NCBI GenBank assembly: GCA_016720545.1
Contig: JADKKK010000002.1
Location: forward strand, 719,401-783,400
Reading direction: 5' to 3'
Length of the DNA stretch: 64,000 nucleotides
Source: Myxococcales bacterium
GTDB lineage: Bacteria > Myxococcota_A > Polyangia > Polyangiales > Polyangiaceae
The notes beneath the pieces were generated by a model, which searched no databases, was not told where the DNA came from, and saw only the letters and a list, made by a program, of their open reading frames with translations. Position 1 is the stretch's first letter. Each line of letters starts with the position of its first letter. Of this stretch, positions 52,608 to 61,667 are shown piece by piece. The position numbers and the translations under genes are program-made.

Positions 52608-55600
52608 ATGGCACAATCGACGAACGGCGGCGGGGTGGGAGCACGTGGGTTCATCGCGGCGGGCAGCGCCGGGAGCGCGGGGAAAGGGCGAGGCGCCTCG
52701 AAGTCCTCGACGACGCGCGAGGCGCCGGCCAAGGGCGGCATGCGTGATCCGCGCGGTGGCGCCGCGGCGCGCAAGGCGCGCGGCCTGACGTTCGCCCGCG
52801 CGCACACTCGCCCGGGCGTCGATCCGCTCCGCGCCGGCGCCCCGGGTCCCGGCGGCGCGCCGCTCGTCTACGAGCGCCGCTCGTCGATCATCACGAACCC
52901 CGACGGCTCCATCGTCTTCAAGATGGAGGGCGCGGAGATCCCGTCCACGTGGAGCCAGCTCGCCACCGACATCGTCATCTCGAAGTACTTCCGTAAGGCC
53001 GGCCTCCACGGCAAGAAGGAAGAGGGCGAGCGCAGCGTTCGGCAGGTGGTCCACCGCATCGCGCACACCATCCGCGACGCGGGCGAAGGCTTCGGCGGCT
53101 ACTTCGCGACGAAGGCCGACGCCGACGCCTTCGAGGCCGAGCTCGCCTACCTGCTCGTGCACCAGCACGGCGCCTTCAACTCGCCCGTGTGGTTCAACTG
53201 CGGCCTCTTCCACGAGTACGGCATCGTCGGCTCGGGCGGCAGCTGGGCGTGGGACGTGAACAGCGATCCGCGCACCAACGCCACCCTCGAGAGCGCCAAC
53301 GCCTACGAGCGGCCGCAGTGCTCGGCGTGCTTCATCCAGTCGGTCGACGACGACCTGATGAGCATCTACGACCTCGTGAAGACCGAGGCGCGCCTCTTCA
53401 AGTACGGCTCGGGCACCGGCACGAACTTCAGCGCCATCCGCGGCCGCCAGGAGAAGCTCTCCGGCGGCGGCACGTCGAGCGGCCTCATGAGCTTCCTCGA
53501 GGTGTTCGACCGCGCGGCGGGCGCCACCAAGAGCGGCGGCACCACGCGGCGCGCGGCCAAGATGGTCTGCCTCGACATGGACCACCCGGAAATCGTCGAC
53601 TTCATCAACTGGAAGGTGCGCGAAGAGAAGAAGGCACACGCCCTCATCGCCGGCGGATACTCCAGTGATTTCAACGGCGAAGCGTACCACACCATCAGCG
53701 GTCAGAACTCGAACAACTCGATCCGCGTGACCGACGAGTTCATGAAGGCGGCGCTGGCGGGCGGCACCTGGCAGACCATCATGCGCACCACCGGCGAGGT
53801 CTGCGAGACCCTCGACGCGAAGGACGTGTGGCGCCAGGTCGCCGAGGCGGCGTGGGGCTGCGCTGACCCCGGCGTGCAGTACGACACCACGATCAACCGC
53901 TGGCACACCTGCCCGAACAGCGGAAAGATCCGCGGCTCGAACCCGTGCTCCGAGTACATGTTCCTCGACGACACGGCCTGCAACCTCGCGAGCATCAACC
54001 TCACGAAGTTCCTCCGCGACGAGGGCCACGAGGGCGGCTGGTTCGACGTGGAGGCGTTCCGCCGGGCATGCCGCACGTTCTTCGTCGCGCAGGAGATCCT
54101 CGTCGACCTGTCGTCGTACCCCACGAAGCAGATCGCGGAGAACAGCCACGACTACCGCCCGCTCGGCCTCGGGTACGCCAACCTCGGCTCCATGCTCATG
54201 CAGATGGGCGTGCCCTACGACTCCGACGAGGGGCGCGCGATCTCCGGCGCCATCACGTCAATCATGTGCGGTCAGGCGTTCGCCACCAGCGCGGAGATGG
54301 CGCAATCGAAGGCCCCGTTCAACGGGTTCGCCGCGAACCGCGAGCCCATGCTCCGCGTGATGGGCATGCACCGCGAGGCGGCCTACCAGATCCACCGCGA
54401 GCACTGCCCCGCCCCGCTCTACCGCGCGGCGTGCGAAGACTGGGACCGCGCCGTGAAGCTCGGCGAGGCCCACGGCTACCGCAACTCGCAGGCGACGGTG
54501 CTCGCGCCCACGGGCACGATCGGCCTGCTGATGGACTGCGACACGACGGGCGTCGAGCCCGACTTCGCGCTCGTGAAGTTCAAGAAGCTCGCCGGCGGCG
54601 GCTACTTCAAGATCGTCAACCAGTCGGTGCCGGCCGCGCTCCGCAAGCTCGGCTACTCCGAGCGCGAGGCCCAGGAGATCGTCGCCTACATCTCGGGCAC
54701 GAACACCCTGCTCGGCGCGCCGCACATCAACCGACGCACCCTGAAGGAGCGCGGCCTCACCGACGCCGATCTGGCGAAGGCCGAGGCGGCCCTGCCGGGC
54801 GTGTTCGACCTCGACTTCGCCTTCGGCTCGTGGGTCCTCGGAGAGGAGACCTACGAGCGCCTCGGCCTCGCGAAGGAGCAGCGCGGCAAGCGCTCGTTCC
54901 TCGAGCAGCTCGGCTTCACCAAGACCCAGATCGAGGAGGCCAACGAGGAGATCATCGGCCGCATGACGATCGAGGGCGCGCCCTACCTGAAGCCGGCCCA
55001 CTACCCAGTGTTCGACTGCGCGAACCGCTGCGGCAAGACCGGCGAGCGCTTCCTCGCGCCGATGTCGCACATCAAGATGATGGCCGCCGTACAGCCCTTC
55101 CTCTCGGGCGCCATCAGCAAGACGGTGAACCTCCCGAACGACGCCTCCGTCGACGACGTCGCGCGCGTCTACGAAGAGGGCTGGCGCCTCGGCCTGAAGG
55201 CGGTCGCCCTCTACCGCGACGGCTGCAAGGCCTCGCAGCCGCTGTCGACCTCGAGCAAGGAGAGCAAGGACGACGCGCTCGAGGCGAAGAAGGCCGCGCA
55301 GGCCGCCGAGACCCTCACGCCGATCCCCCGCACCTCGGCCCCGCAAGAGGCGACGCAGCTCGCGCTCCCCATGAAGGGGCGGCCCGAGGGCCTCCGCGTT
55401 CGGCTCCCCAAGAAGCGTGTAGGCTTCACGCAAGAGGCGCGGGTCGGTGGCCACAAGATCTTCCTCCGCACGGGCCAGTACGAAGACGGCACGCTCGGCG
55501 AGATCTTCATCGACATGCACAAGGAGGGCGCCGCCTTCCGCTCGCTCATGAACTGCTTCGCCATGAGCGTCTCGGTGGGCCTCCAGTACGGCGTGCCGCT

Positions 55601-56060
55601 CGAGACCTACGTGAACCAGTTCACCTTCACGCGCTTCGAGCCCCAGGGCCAAGTCGAAGGCCACCCGTACATCAAGCTGTCCACCAGCATCGTCGACTAC
55701 CTGTTCCGGGTGCTCGGCGTGGAGTACCTCGGCCGCTACGACCTCGCGCACGTGAAGCCCGAGGGCGATCCGACCCAGCACGTCGGCTTCGTGGGCGGCG
55801 GCCTCGCGGAGGACCCGGAGACCGAGTCCCTCGCGTCGTCGCGCCTCGCCGTCGGCCGCAGCGCCGCGATGTCGGAGACCCTCGAGCAGCGGCTCCCCGG
55901 CCGGAACGACGAGGGGGCCGCGCAGGCCTCGCCGCTCGACGCGCAGCTCGACGCGATGATGGGCGACGCGCCCGTCTGCGACGTGTGCGGCCACATCACG
56001 GTGCGCAACGGCGCTTGCTACAAGTGCCTCAACTGCGGCAACTCGATGGGCTGCTCCTGA
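52608..56060 (+). CDS. nrdJ: Adenosylcobalamin-dependent ribonucleotide reductase (class II)
   Basis: It reduces ribonucleotides to deoxyribonucleotides using a cobalamin-generated thiyl radical, independent of oxygen. The protein is 1150 residues. The first 60 or so residues are low complexity. The core has CSACFIQSVDDDL, the NPCSEYMFLDDTACNLAS active-site loop near residue 445 (first radical-site Cys and Glu) and PTGTIGLLMDCDT. The C-terminal TSCPD-type region (MNCFAMSVSVGLQYGVPLET) is followed by a zinc-finger tail CDVCGHI...CYKCLNCG. No class I or III reductase genes occur nearby. Two hairpins follow the stop. Confidence 0.96.
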   Translation: MAQSTNGGGVGARGFIAAGSAGSAGKGRGASKSSTTREAPAKGGMRDPRGGAAARKARGLTFARAHTRPGVDPLRAGAPGPGGAPLVYERRSSIITNPDGSIVFKMEGAEIPSTWSQLATDIVISKYFRKAGLHGKKEEGERSVRQVVHRIAHTIRDAGEGFGGYFATKADADAFEAELAYLLVHQHGAFNSPVWFNCGLFHEYGIVGSGGSWAWDVNSDPRTNATLESANAYERPQCSACFIQSVDDDLMSIYDLVKTEARLFKYGSGTGTNFSAIRGRQEKLSGGGTSSGLMSFLEVFDRAAGATKSGGTTRRAAKMVCLDMDHPEIVDFINWKVREEKKAHALIAGGYSSDFNGEAYHTISGQNSNNSIRVTDEFMKAALAGGTWQTIMRTTGEVCETLDAKDVWRQVAEAAWGCADPGVQYDTTINRWHTCPNSGKIRGSNPCSEYMFLDDTACNLASINLTKFLRDEGHEGGWFDVEAFRRACRTFFVAQEILVDLSSYPTKQIAENSHDYRPLGLGYANLGSMLMQMGVPYDSDEGRAISGAITSIMCGQAFATSAEMAQSKAPFNGFAANREPMLRVMGMHREAAYQIHREHCPAPLYRAACEDWDRAVKLGEAHGYRNSQATVLAPTGTIGLLMDCDTTGVEPDFALVKFKKLAGGGYFKIVNQSVPAALRKLGYSEREAQEIVAYISGTNTLLGAPHINRRTLKERGLTDADLAKAEAALPGVFDLDFAFGSWVLGEETYERLGLAKEQRGKRSFLEQLGFTKTQIEEANEEIIGRMTIEGAPYLKPAHYPVFDCANRCGKTGERFLAPMSHIKMMAAVQPFLSGAISKTVNLPNDASVDDVARVYEEGWRLGLKAVALYRDGCKASQPLSTSSKESKDDALEAKKAAQAAETLTPIPRTSAPQEATQLALPMKGRPEGLRVRLPKKRVGFTQEARVGGHKIFLRTGQYEDGTLGEIFIDMHKEGAAFRSLMNCFAMSVSVGLQYGVPLETYVNQFTFTRFEPQGQVEGHPYIKLSTSIVDYLFRVLGVEYLGRYDLAHVKPEGDPTQHVGFVGGGLAEDPETESLASSRLAVGRSAAMSETLEQRLPGRNDEGAAQASPLDAQLDAMMGDAPVCDVCGHITVRNGACYKCLNCGNSMGCS

Positions 56061-56084
56061 GCCGCTGAGCCTCGCACGGACCGA

Positions 56085-56101
56085 CTCCGGCTTCGCCGGA
56101 G
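56085..56101 (+). terminator. Hairpin after nrdJ
   Basis: CTCCGGC and GCCGGAG arms with a TTC loop lie 25 bp after the stop. Confidence 0.5.
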
Positions 56102-56105
56102 GGCT

Positions 56106-56140
56106 CGAAGGCCTCGCGCTCACCAGGCGCGGGGCCTTCG
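56106..56140 (+). terminator. Strong second hairpin after nrdJ
   Basis: Arms CGAAGGCC-CGCGC and GCGCG-GGCCTTCG (one unpaired base on each side) flank a 7-nt loop. Convergent with the substrate-binding gene, so it may end both transcripts. Confidence 0.6.
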
Positions 56141-56236
56141 CGCGTCCCGCGGGTGAGCGCACGCCTCGTGGGCCTGCCGGTGGGCATGACCGCGCCGCGC
56201 GCGAGCGAGCGGGCGCGGCGAAGCGGTCGGCGCGGA

Positions 56237-57994
56237 TCAGGGGCAGACGAACGAGCCGACGACCATCTTCGTGGCCGCGTTGTAGTACTTGTCGGTCGAG
56301 AAGAACGTAGGCGAGCCCGTGCCCTTCGGAACGCACCACACCTCGATGTCGGCCGGTGACTCGCCTGCCTCGTCGAACTCGAGCGGGCTCGACGCCCCGT
56401 TCAGATCGAACTCGCCGCCCGCGCGCACGAAGCGCCCCGCGACGTCGATCCCCGCCGGTCCCACCTCGACGACCGACGCCGGCACGACACGCGTGGCCTT
56501 CCGGATGCCGGCGGCCACGCTCGCGCCGGTGGGCGAACCGCCGGTCGTGTAGCCGAGGCCGTAGAGCAGGAGGTACGCCGCGTCGTACGCCCCCGCGGTG
56601 CCGAAGGTCGTCGCGGCCGACGCCTCCCCCGGGAAGCGCGCGTTGTACCGGAGGATGAACTTGTCGTTGACGCCGTTGCGGCGACCGGGGGCGGTGCCGC
56701 GGACCCGCGCGCGGAGGCCCTTTGGGGGCTCCGCGGCGAGGTCGTCTTTGATCGCCGCGATGAGCTTGTCGGCCTTGAGCCCGTCGGTCAGCACGTACAT
56801 GGGCAGCGCCTGGCCGGCGGGCCAGCCGGCCTCGATGGGCTTGATGAGGCCGTCGACCGTCTCGTTGGTGCCGGCGATGACGATGATGTGGGGCCTGTAC
56901 GCGAGGGTCGCCGTGACGAACGGCGCGAAGTCGAAGCCCGCGTCGGTCTTGTACTCGAGCCCTCGGTAGAAGTCGGCGTTGCCGGGATCGCTGAGCTTCT
57001 TCCCGTTGAACGTGAGGTTGTCGACGATCTGGTCGCGCAGCCCCTGGCCGTAGCTGTCGCCCTTCGAGAAGAGGGAGAGGCGCAGGTCGGCGGGCGTGGT
57101 GGTGCCCGCTTCGATCTCGTTCACGAGCTGAACCAGGGGGATGGCCTGGAGGGCGTCGCTCGGCGCCGTGCGGAAGAACAGGCCGGCCTTGTCGGGGTTG
57201 TTCGTGAGGGCCGGGGTCGTCGCGCTGGGCGCGATGAGCAGCGTGCCTTTCAGCGTGGTCTCCTTCAGCGCGGCGGTCGTGGTGCCGCTGTTGCCCCCGC
57301 CGAGGATCGCCGGCACGCCGACGGTCGACACGAGGTGGCGCGCTGCGCGCACGGCCGCCGGGTCTTCACCCCCGTCGGGCTGGACGAGATCGATGTCGTT
57401 GCACGACACGAACGCGACCGGCCGGGTCTTGTCGCCGACGGGCACGCCGCCGCGGGTCGAGAACTCTTGGAGCGCGAGCTCGATCGCGTTGACGCGCGCC
57501 TCGCCCTTCAGCTGGTTTGGGCCGCGGAGCGAGGTCAGCGAGCCGAGCACGATGGTCGCGTCGTCCTCCACCGCGCGCCGGTCGGTCACCACGTCGCCGC
57601 TCGCGGCGACCGCGACGACGCGCGGGCAGTCGGGGCTCACAAGCTTCACGCAAACGCGCGTATCTTTACGACAAATCGCTGGCTCGCCGCCGCTCGCGTC
57701 GATGCACTGGCGGTTGGTCGTGCAGGCCGGCGGGGCGTCGACCGAGGCCTGGTCGGCGAGGCTCGCGTCAGCGACGCGGCACACCTTCTCGGCGGTGCAC
57801 CGCGCGCCGCCCCCGAAGCCCGCGCAGTCGGCGTCGGTCGTGCACTGGGTCGCGCCGCGCGTGACGAGGAGCGAGCACGCCGCGAGGCTCGCCGAGAGCG
57901 CGACGGCCCACGCGACGGCCACGCGGGGCCAGGGGCGCGCGCGAGGGAGGTCCCCCGCGAGGGGCGCGCGCGAGGGCGAGGACGACGCGGTCAC
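56237..57994 (-). CDS. Peripla_BP_6 substrate-binding lipoprotein, last gene of kinase operon
   Basis: The protein is 585 residues from a GTG that overlaps the preceding stop (GTGA). The leader has a lipobox LAACSLL. A short Cys-rich module follows (ATQCTTDADCAGFGGGARC and TTNRQCIDASGGEP...C). The rest is the branched-chain amino acid type periplasmic-binding fold (VLGSLTSLRGPNQLKGEARV, ILGGGNSGTTTAALKE, LLIAPSATTPALTNN, FGTAGAYDAAYLLLYGLG). There is no ABC permease or ATPase in the cluster, so it may serve as a sensor rather than for uptake. The ligand is unknown. Confidence 0.82.
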   Translation of the reverse strand: MTASSSPSRAPLAGDLPRARPWPRVAVAWAVALSASLAACSLLVTRGATQCTTDADCAGFGGGARCTAEKVCRVADASLADQASVDAPPACTTNRQCIDASGGEPAICRKDTRVCVKLVSPDCPRVVAVAASGDVVTDRRAVEDDATIVLGSLTSLRGPNQLKGEARVNAIELALQEFSTRGGVPVGDKTRPVAFVSCNDIDLVQPDGGEDPAAVRAARHLVSTVGVPAILGGGNSGTTTAALKETTLKGTLLIAPSATTPALTNNPDKAGLFFRTAPSDALQAIPLVQLVNEIEAGTTTPADLRLSLFSKGDSYGQGLRDQIVDNLTFNGKKLSDPGNADFYRGLEYKTDAGFDFAPFVTATLAYRPHIIVIAGTNETVDGLIKPIEAGWPAGQALPMYVLTDGLKADKLIAAIKDDLAAEPPKGLRARVRGTAPGRRNGVNDKFILRYNARFPGEASAATTFGTAGAYDAAYLLLYGLGYTTGGSPTGASVAAGIRKATRVVPASVVEVGPAGIDVAGRFVRAGGEFDLNGASSPLEFDEAGESPADIEVWCVPKGTGSPTFFSTDKYYNAATKMVVGSFVCP

Positions 57995-59031
57995 TGGAAG
58001 CTCCCCATCAGCATGGCTCCACCGAGCGTGGGGGCGACGCGCACGGCGGGCAACGCCTCGCCCGTCTTGCCGGGATTGCCCGCCTCGCCCGTCTTGCGCG
58101 GCTCGGCGGCGCCGAGGGCGCGCACGGTGAGGTACACGCTGACGCCGGCGGCGACGAGGGTCGCGCCGAGGAAGATGTCGGTCACGAGGGCGGAGGTGCC
58201 GACGCCGCTGTCGAGCGACTTGAGCCGCGCCGGATCGGCCGTGGCGAGCCTCTTCTCGTCGGCGAGGTCGGTGGCCTTCCCCTGGGTGAGCACCGCGAAC
58301 ACGATCGTGCCGGCCGCGAGCCCGCCGGTGACCGCGTAGCCGACGACCGGCGCTGTCCACGACACCGGGCGCGGCGGCTCCCGCGGCGGCGCGACCACGA
58401 CCACGGGCTTGGGCGGCGGCACGGCCACGAGCGCGAGCGTGACCGTGCGCGCGTCGCCGCCGGTGACGTCCACCTGCGCGAGCCCGCGCTGGAAACCCGG
58501 CGCCGTGGCCTCCAGCTTGTGCCCGCCGGGGTTCAGCTTGATGGGCTCGTCGGCCTTGACCGCCTCGCCGTCAATTGAGAGCTGCGCGGTGGCGGGCGTG
58601 AGCTGAACGGTGAGCGTGGCGATCCGAGCCTTCAGCTTGGCGATCTCGCCGGCGACCTCGCCGCGCTTGTCGTCCTTCACCTTCCCGCCGCCGTCGGCGA
58701 GGAAGCGCTCGAACGCCGCGAGCGCGCCCACGTAGTTCGTGAGCTGGTACTCGCACTGGGCGATGTTGTAGAGTACACGGTAATCGTGCTTGCTCGCCTC
58801 GTAGGCGCGCCGGAACTCCGCGGCGGCGGCGCGAAAGTCCGCCTCCTTGTACGCCTCGACGCCCCGCTTGAAGATGACGTTGACCTCGGCCGAGGTCTCG
58901 GCTCGAGCGGGCACGTCGATCGAGGCGACGGCGACCCCCACAAGGGCCGCGAGGCCCAGCCGTGCGCCCGCCTGAAAGATGCGGCGCGGGCGAGGCGCTC
59001 GGGCCTCGCGCGAGCAGACGGCAACACTCAC
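57991..59031 (-). CDS. TPR/PEGA-domain protein
   Basis: The protein is 346 residues from a GTG overlapping the kinase stop. A signal peptide ends near ARA-ETSA. TPR-like helices follow (NVIFKRGVEAYKEADFRAAA; HDYRVLYNIAQCEYQLTNY; ALAAFERFLAD), then a coiled-coil-like stretch, then a PEGA-type beta-sandwich (AQLSIDGEAVKADEPIKLNP). Two C-terminal helices (VVGYAVTGGLAAGTIVFAVL and SALVTDIFLGATLVAAGVSV) would anchor it. This architecture is common next to myxobacterial kinases. It probably acts in the periplasm with its neighbours. Confidence 0.78.
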   Translation of the reverse strand: MSVAVCSREARAPRPRRIFQAGARLGLAALVGVAVASIDVPARAETSAEVNVIFKRGVEAYKEADFRAAAAEFRRAYEASKHDYRVLYNIAQCEYQLTNYVGALAAFERFLADGGGKVKDDKRGEVAGEIAKLKARIATLTVQLTPATAQLSIDGEAVKADEPIKLNPGGHKLEATAPGFQRGLAQVDVTGGDARTVTLALVAVPPPKPVVVVAPPREPPRPVSWTAPVVGYAVTGGLAAGTIVFAVLTQGKATDLADEKRLATADPARLKSLDSGVGTSALVTDIFLGATLVAAGVSVYLTVRALGAAEPRKTGEAGNPGKTGEALPAVRVAPTLGGAMLMGSFQ

Positions 59032-60938
59032 TTGAGCACCTCGATGATCGGTCGGTCCGGGCGCTTTGGGCCCGCGGGCGTCGCCGCGGTGGCCTCGGGC
59101 GCGGGCGCACTCGCGGCAGGGGCCGGGACGGCTCGCCCGGGCGCGGGCCGCGCCGGGATGGAGTGGGCGACCGTCGCCGCGCCTGCGTCGATGGGGAGCA
59201 CCTCGAGCGTGATCGAGAGGCGCTGGTCGCGATCGAAGCGCACCGCCGTGGTGTGATCCTTGTGGCCCGGGGCCTTCACGACGAGCGTGTGATCGAGGCT
59301 GTCGCGGACCACGCGGAGCTCGCGACCCAACGCGACCTCGCGGCCGTCGACCGTGGCGGAGGGGGTGGACGCCCCGGCCGCGACGACGAGCTCGAGGCCG
59401 ACGTCGAGCGCAGCCGAGCCCGACGTCGCGGCCGAGGGCACGGGCGCCGGTCCGGACTGCGCGCGACCGGACTGCGCGCGGCCGGCGCTGAGCGCCGCGG
59501 CGCCCACGGCGAGGAGGAGGACGCAGACGCCGGCGACCGCGGCGATCGCCCACGCGGCACTTTTCCGGCCTCCGGGGTCGATCGATGCCCCCATCACGGG
59601 GCTGCCGGTGGTCGCCCCGAGGCTGCCGGTGGTCGCCCCGAGGCTGCCTGTGGTCGCCCCGAGGCTGGGGTGCGACGGCGTGTGCGAACGCGGCTGCGGC
59701 TGCGAATATGCCTGAGAATAGGGCTGTGAATAGGGCTGCGAGTAAGGACCCGACGACCGCTGAGGATCCGACGACGCCATCGAGTGCGAGGGTGTCAGCG
59801 TGTGCGACGCGTCGATCGGCGTGAACGACGGCTGCGAGGGGTACGTAACGCCCGTGTTCAGAATCGCCAACGTGGGCCCGGGTACCGAGGGGGCACCGCC
59901 GCTCGCCGTGAGGCCCAGCATCGCGGGCATTTCTCCGGTCGAGGCGGCCGCGCGGATCTGCCGGATCGCCTCGTCGACGACGCGCCGCCGCTTCTCCCGT
60001 TCGACCTCGAACTGCTGTGTCACGAGCTCGGAGAGCGCGCGGGCGCCTGTCTCGGCGCGGGGCAGCGTGTCGAGGTAGGCGTCGAGATCGAGCGCCAGGG
60101 CGCGGGCGGTGTCGTAGCGGGCCTCGCGATCGGCCGCCGTGGCCTTATGGATCATCGCGCGAAGCGCCTGCGGTACGGGCACGCCGCCGACGACCGCCGG
60201 GACCTGAGGGATGTCACGGCTGACGAGCTTCGCGAGCACCTGCACGTCGATGAGGTCACCCCACATGCGGGCGCCGACGACGGCCTCCCACATCATGACG
60301 CCTAAGGAAAATACGTCTGCGCGGCGATCGAGCACCTCGCAGCGCGCCTGCTCCGGCGCCATGTAACCGACCTTGCCCTTGAGCACGCCGGTGCTCGTCT
60401 GGTGGGACGCGCCGGAGACCTTCGCGATGCCGAAGTCGAGCAGCCGCGCGTGGCCGTCGTAACCGACCATGACGTTGTGGGGCGACACGTCGCGGTGGAC
60501 GAGGTGCAGGGACGTGCCGTCGTGGTCGGTCAACTCGTGCGCGTAATGCAGCCCCTCGAGCACGTCGCGGAGCACGCGCAGGTGGGCGCCGAGAAACGGC
60601 ACTTTTCGCTCATGGAGGCGCTTTCGCACCCCGCGGAGGGGCTGACCGTCCACGAAATCCATCGCGATGTAGAAGTGCCCCGCCTCCACACCGAACTCGT
60701 GCGTCTGCACGACGTTGGGGTGGTTCAGGTTCGCCGCGACGCGCGCCTCGTCGCGAAACATGTCGAGAAACTCGGTGTCTTCGGCCAGCTCGGGCTTCAG
60801 CACCTTCAGCACGACGAGCTTGTTGAAGCTCCCGCCGCCGCCCGCCATGGCGAGGTACGCGTTGCCCATGCCGCCGCGCGCGATCAACGCGATCGGTCGG
60901 TACTTCCCAAGCGTTCGTGGCAGAGACGTCGTGGACAC
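59028..60938 (-). CDS. Membrane Ser/Thr protein kinase with extracytoplasmic PEGA-like domain
   Basis: The protein is 636 residues from GTG 60938 (AAGG upstream). Kinase domain: glycine loop ARGGMGNAYLA (20-30), catalytic Lys45 in VVLKVLKPE, alpha-C Glu64, HRDVSPHNVMV with Asp150, DFGIAK at 168-173 and APEQARCEVLDRRADVFSLG. A linker with tandem LGATTGS and YSQP repeats separates it from one membrane helix (AAWAIAAVAGVCVLLLAVGA). Beyond the membrane, a PEGA-like domain contains ATVDGREVALGRELRVVRDS. It signals across the membrane; partners and substrates are unknown. It heads a three-gene, overlapping operon. Confidence 0.9.
   Translation of the reverse strand: MSTTSLPRTLGKYRPIALIARGGMGNAYLAMAGGGGSFNKLVVLKVLKPELAEDTEFLDMFRDEARVAANLNHPNVVQTHEFGVEAGHFYIAMDFVDGQPLRGVRKRLHERKVPFLGAHLRVLRDVLEGLHYAHELTDHDGTSLHLVHRDVSPHNVMVGYDGHARLLDFGIAKVSGASHQTSTGVLKGKVGYMAPEQARCEVLDRRADVFSLGVMMWEAVVGARMWGDLIDVQVLAKLVSRDIPQVPAVVGGVPVPQALRAMIHKATAADREARYDTARALALDLDAYLDTLPRAETGARALSELVTQQFEVEREKRRRVVDEAIRQIRAAASTGEMPAMLGLTASGGAPSVPGPTLAILNTGVTYPSQPSFTPIDASHTLTPSHSMASSDPQRSSGPYSQPYSQPYSQAYSQPQPRSHTPSHPSLGATTGSLGATTGSLGATTGSPVMGASIDPGGRKSAAWAIAAVAGVCVLLLAVGAAALSAGRAQSGRAQSGPAPVPSAATSGSAALDVGLELVVAAGASTPSATVDGREVALGRELRVVRDSLDHTLVVKAPGHKDHTTAVRFDRDQRLSITLEVLPIDAGAATVAHSIPARPAPGRAVPAPAASAPAPEATAATPAGPKRPDRPIIEVLK
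59601..59663 (-). repeat. 21-bp tandem repeat, 3 copies, in the kinase linker
   Basis: Three 21-bp copies (the third differs at one base) encode LGATTGS in the juxtamembrane linker of the kinase. Copy number is likely to vary between strains. Confidence 0.9.
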
Positions 60939-61667
60939 CGGGACCTTGACGGAGAGCCGTGACGCGCGCGCGCCTCGGCGGCGCGACGCGGGAAAGCCCC
61001 CCGACCCGTGCAGGGTAACGGTCGGCCGCGCCTGTGTCGACCAAAACGCAGGCCACGCGGGGCCCTCCGCGGACCGCGGCTCTCGGGCTACACTGGGGCC
61101 ATGGTGCGCCGTGAAGAAGATCGGACCGAGCCGCGAAGCGGCGAGGTGCTTTCTTCGCGCCGCACTTCTCCAGCGGGTGCAAGTCCCGTCCCGGTAGGCG
61201 TCGGAGCGCCGGGTAGCAGGCCCCAGCCGAGCGGGAGAGATCCCGACGGCCGAGCGGGGCGTCGAGAGGGTCCACGGACCGAGCAAGCACGCGGGCCGCA
61301 ACATGAAGTGAAGCCTGCAGCCTCGACAGAGCAACAATCCGGGAGCCGAGCCGCTCATGTCACGGCGAAGGCAACATCCTCGGCGCTCGTTCCGAAGCGC
61401 GCCGTCGGTCCCGGCGGGGTAAGGGGCGCAGCACGCGTGCAAGGAGAGGTGCGGAACTCAGGAGACCCGTCTGCGCGGCCCTCGTCAGGGCAAGGCGGGC
61501 CGTATAAGCCAGGTGCGAAGTCGGCCGCTGCACAGCGGAAGTCCGAGGGGACCACGGTACCGAAGACCGGGGCGCGTGCTCCGGGAACGAACGCCGCGCA
61601 GAAGAACGCGGCGGGAGGGAAAGGTCCCTGGGGTGGTCGTGTCGGCAGAGCAGGTAAGCGCGAGGGC

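Noticed and set aside
54258..56339. 693-codon minus-strand open frame opposite nrdJ
   Set aside because: Shadow of nrdJ; no domain and no plausible ribosome site.
59601..59663. CRISPR-like array
   Set aside because: Head-to-tail 21-bp repeats with no spacers, inside the kinase coding frame.
56237..60938. Complete branched-chain amino acid ABC transporter
   Set aside because: Only the substrate-binding protein is present; no permease or ATPase genes adjoin.
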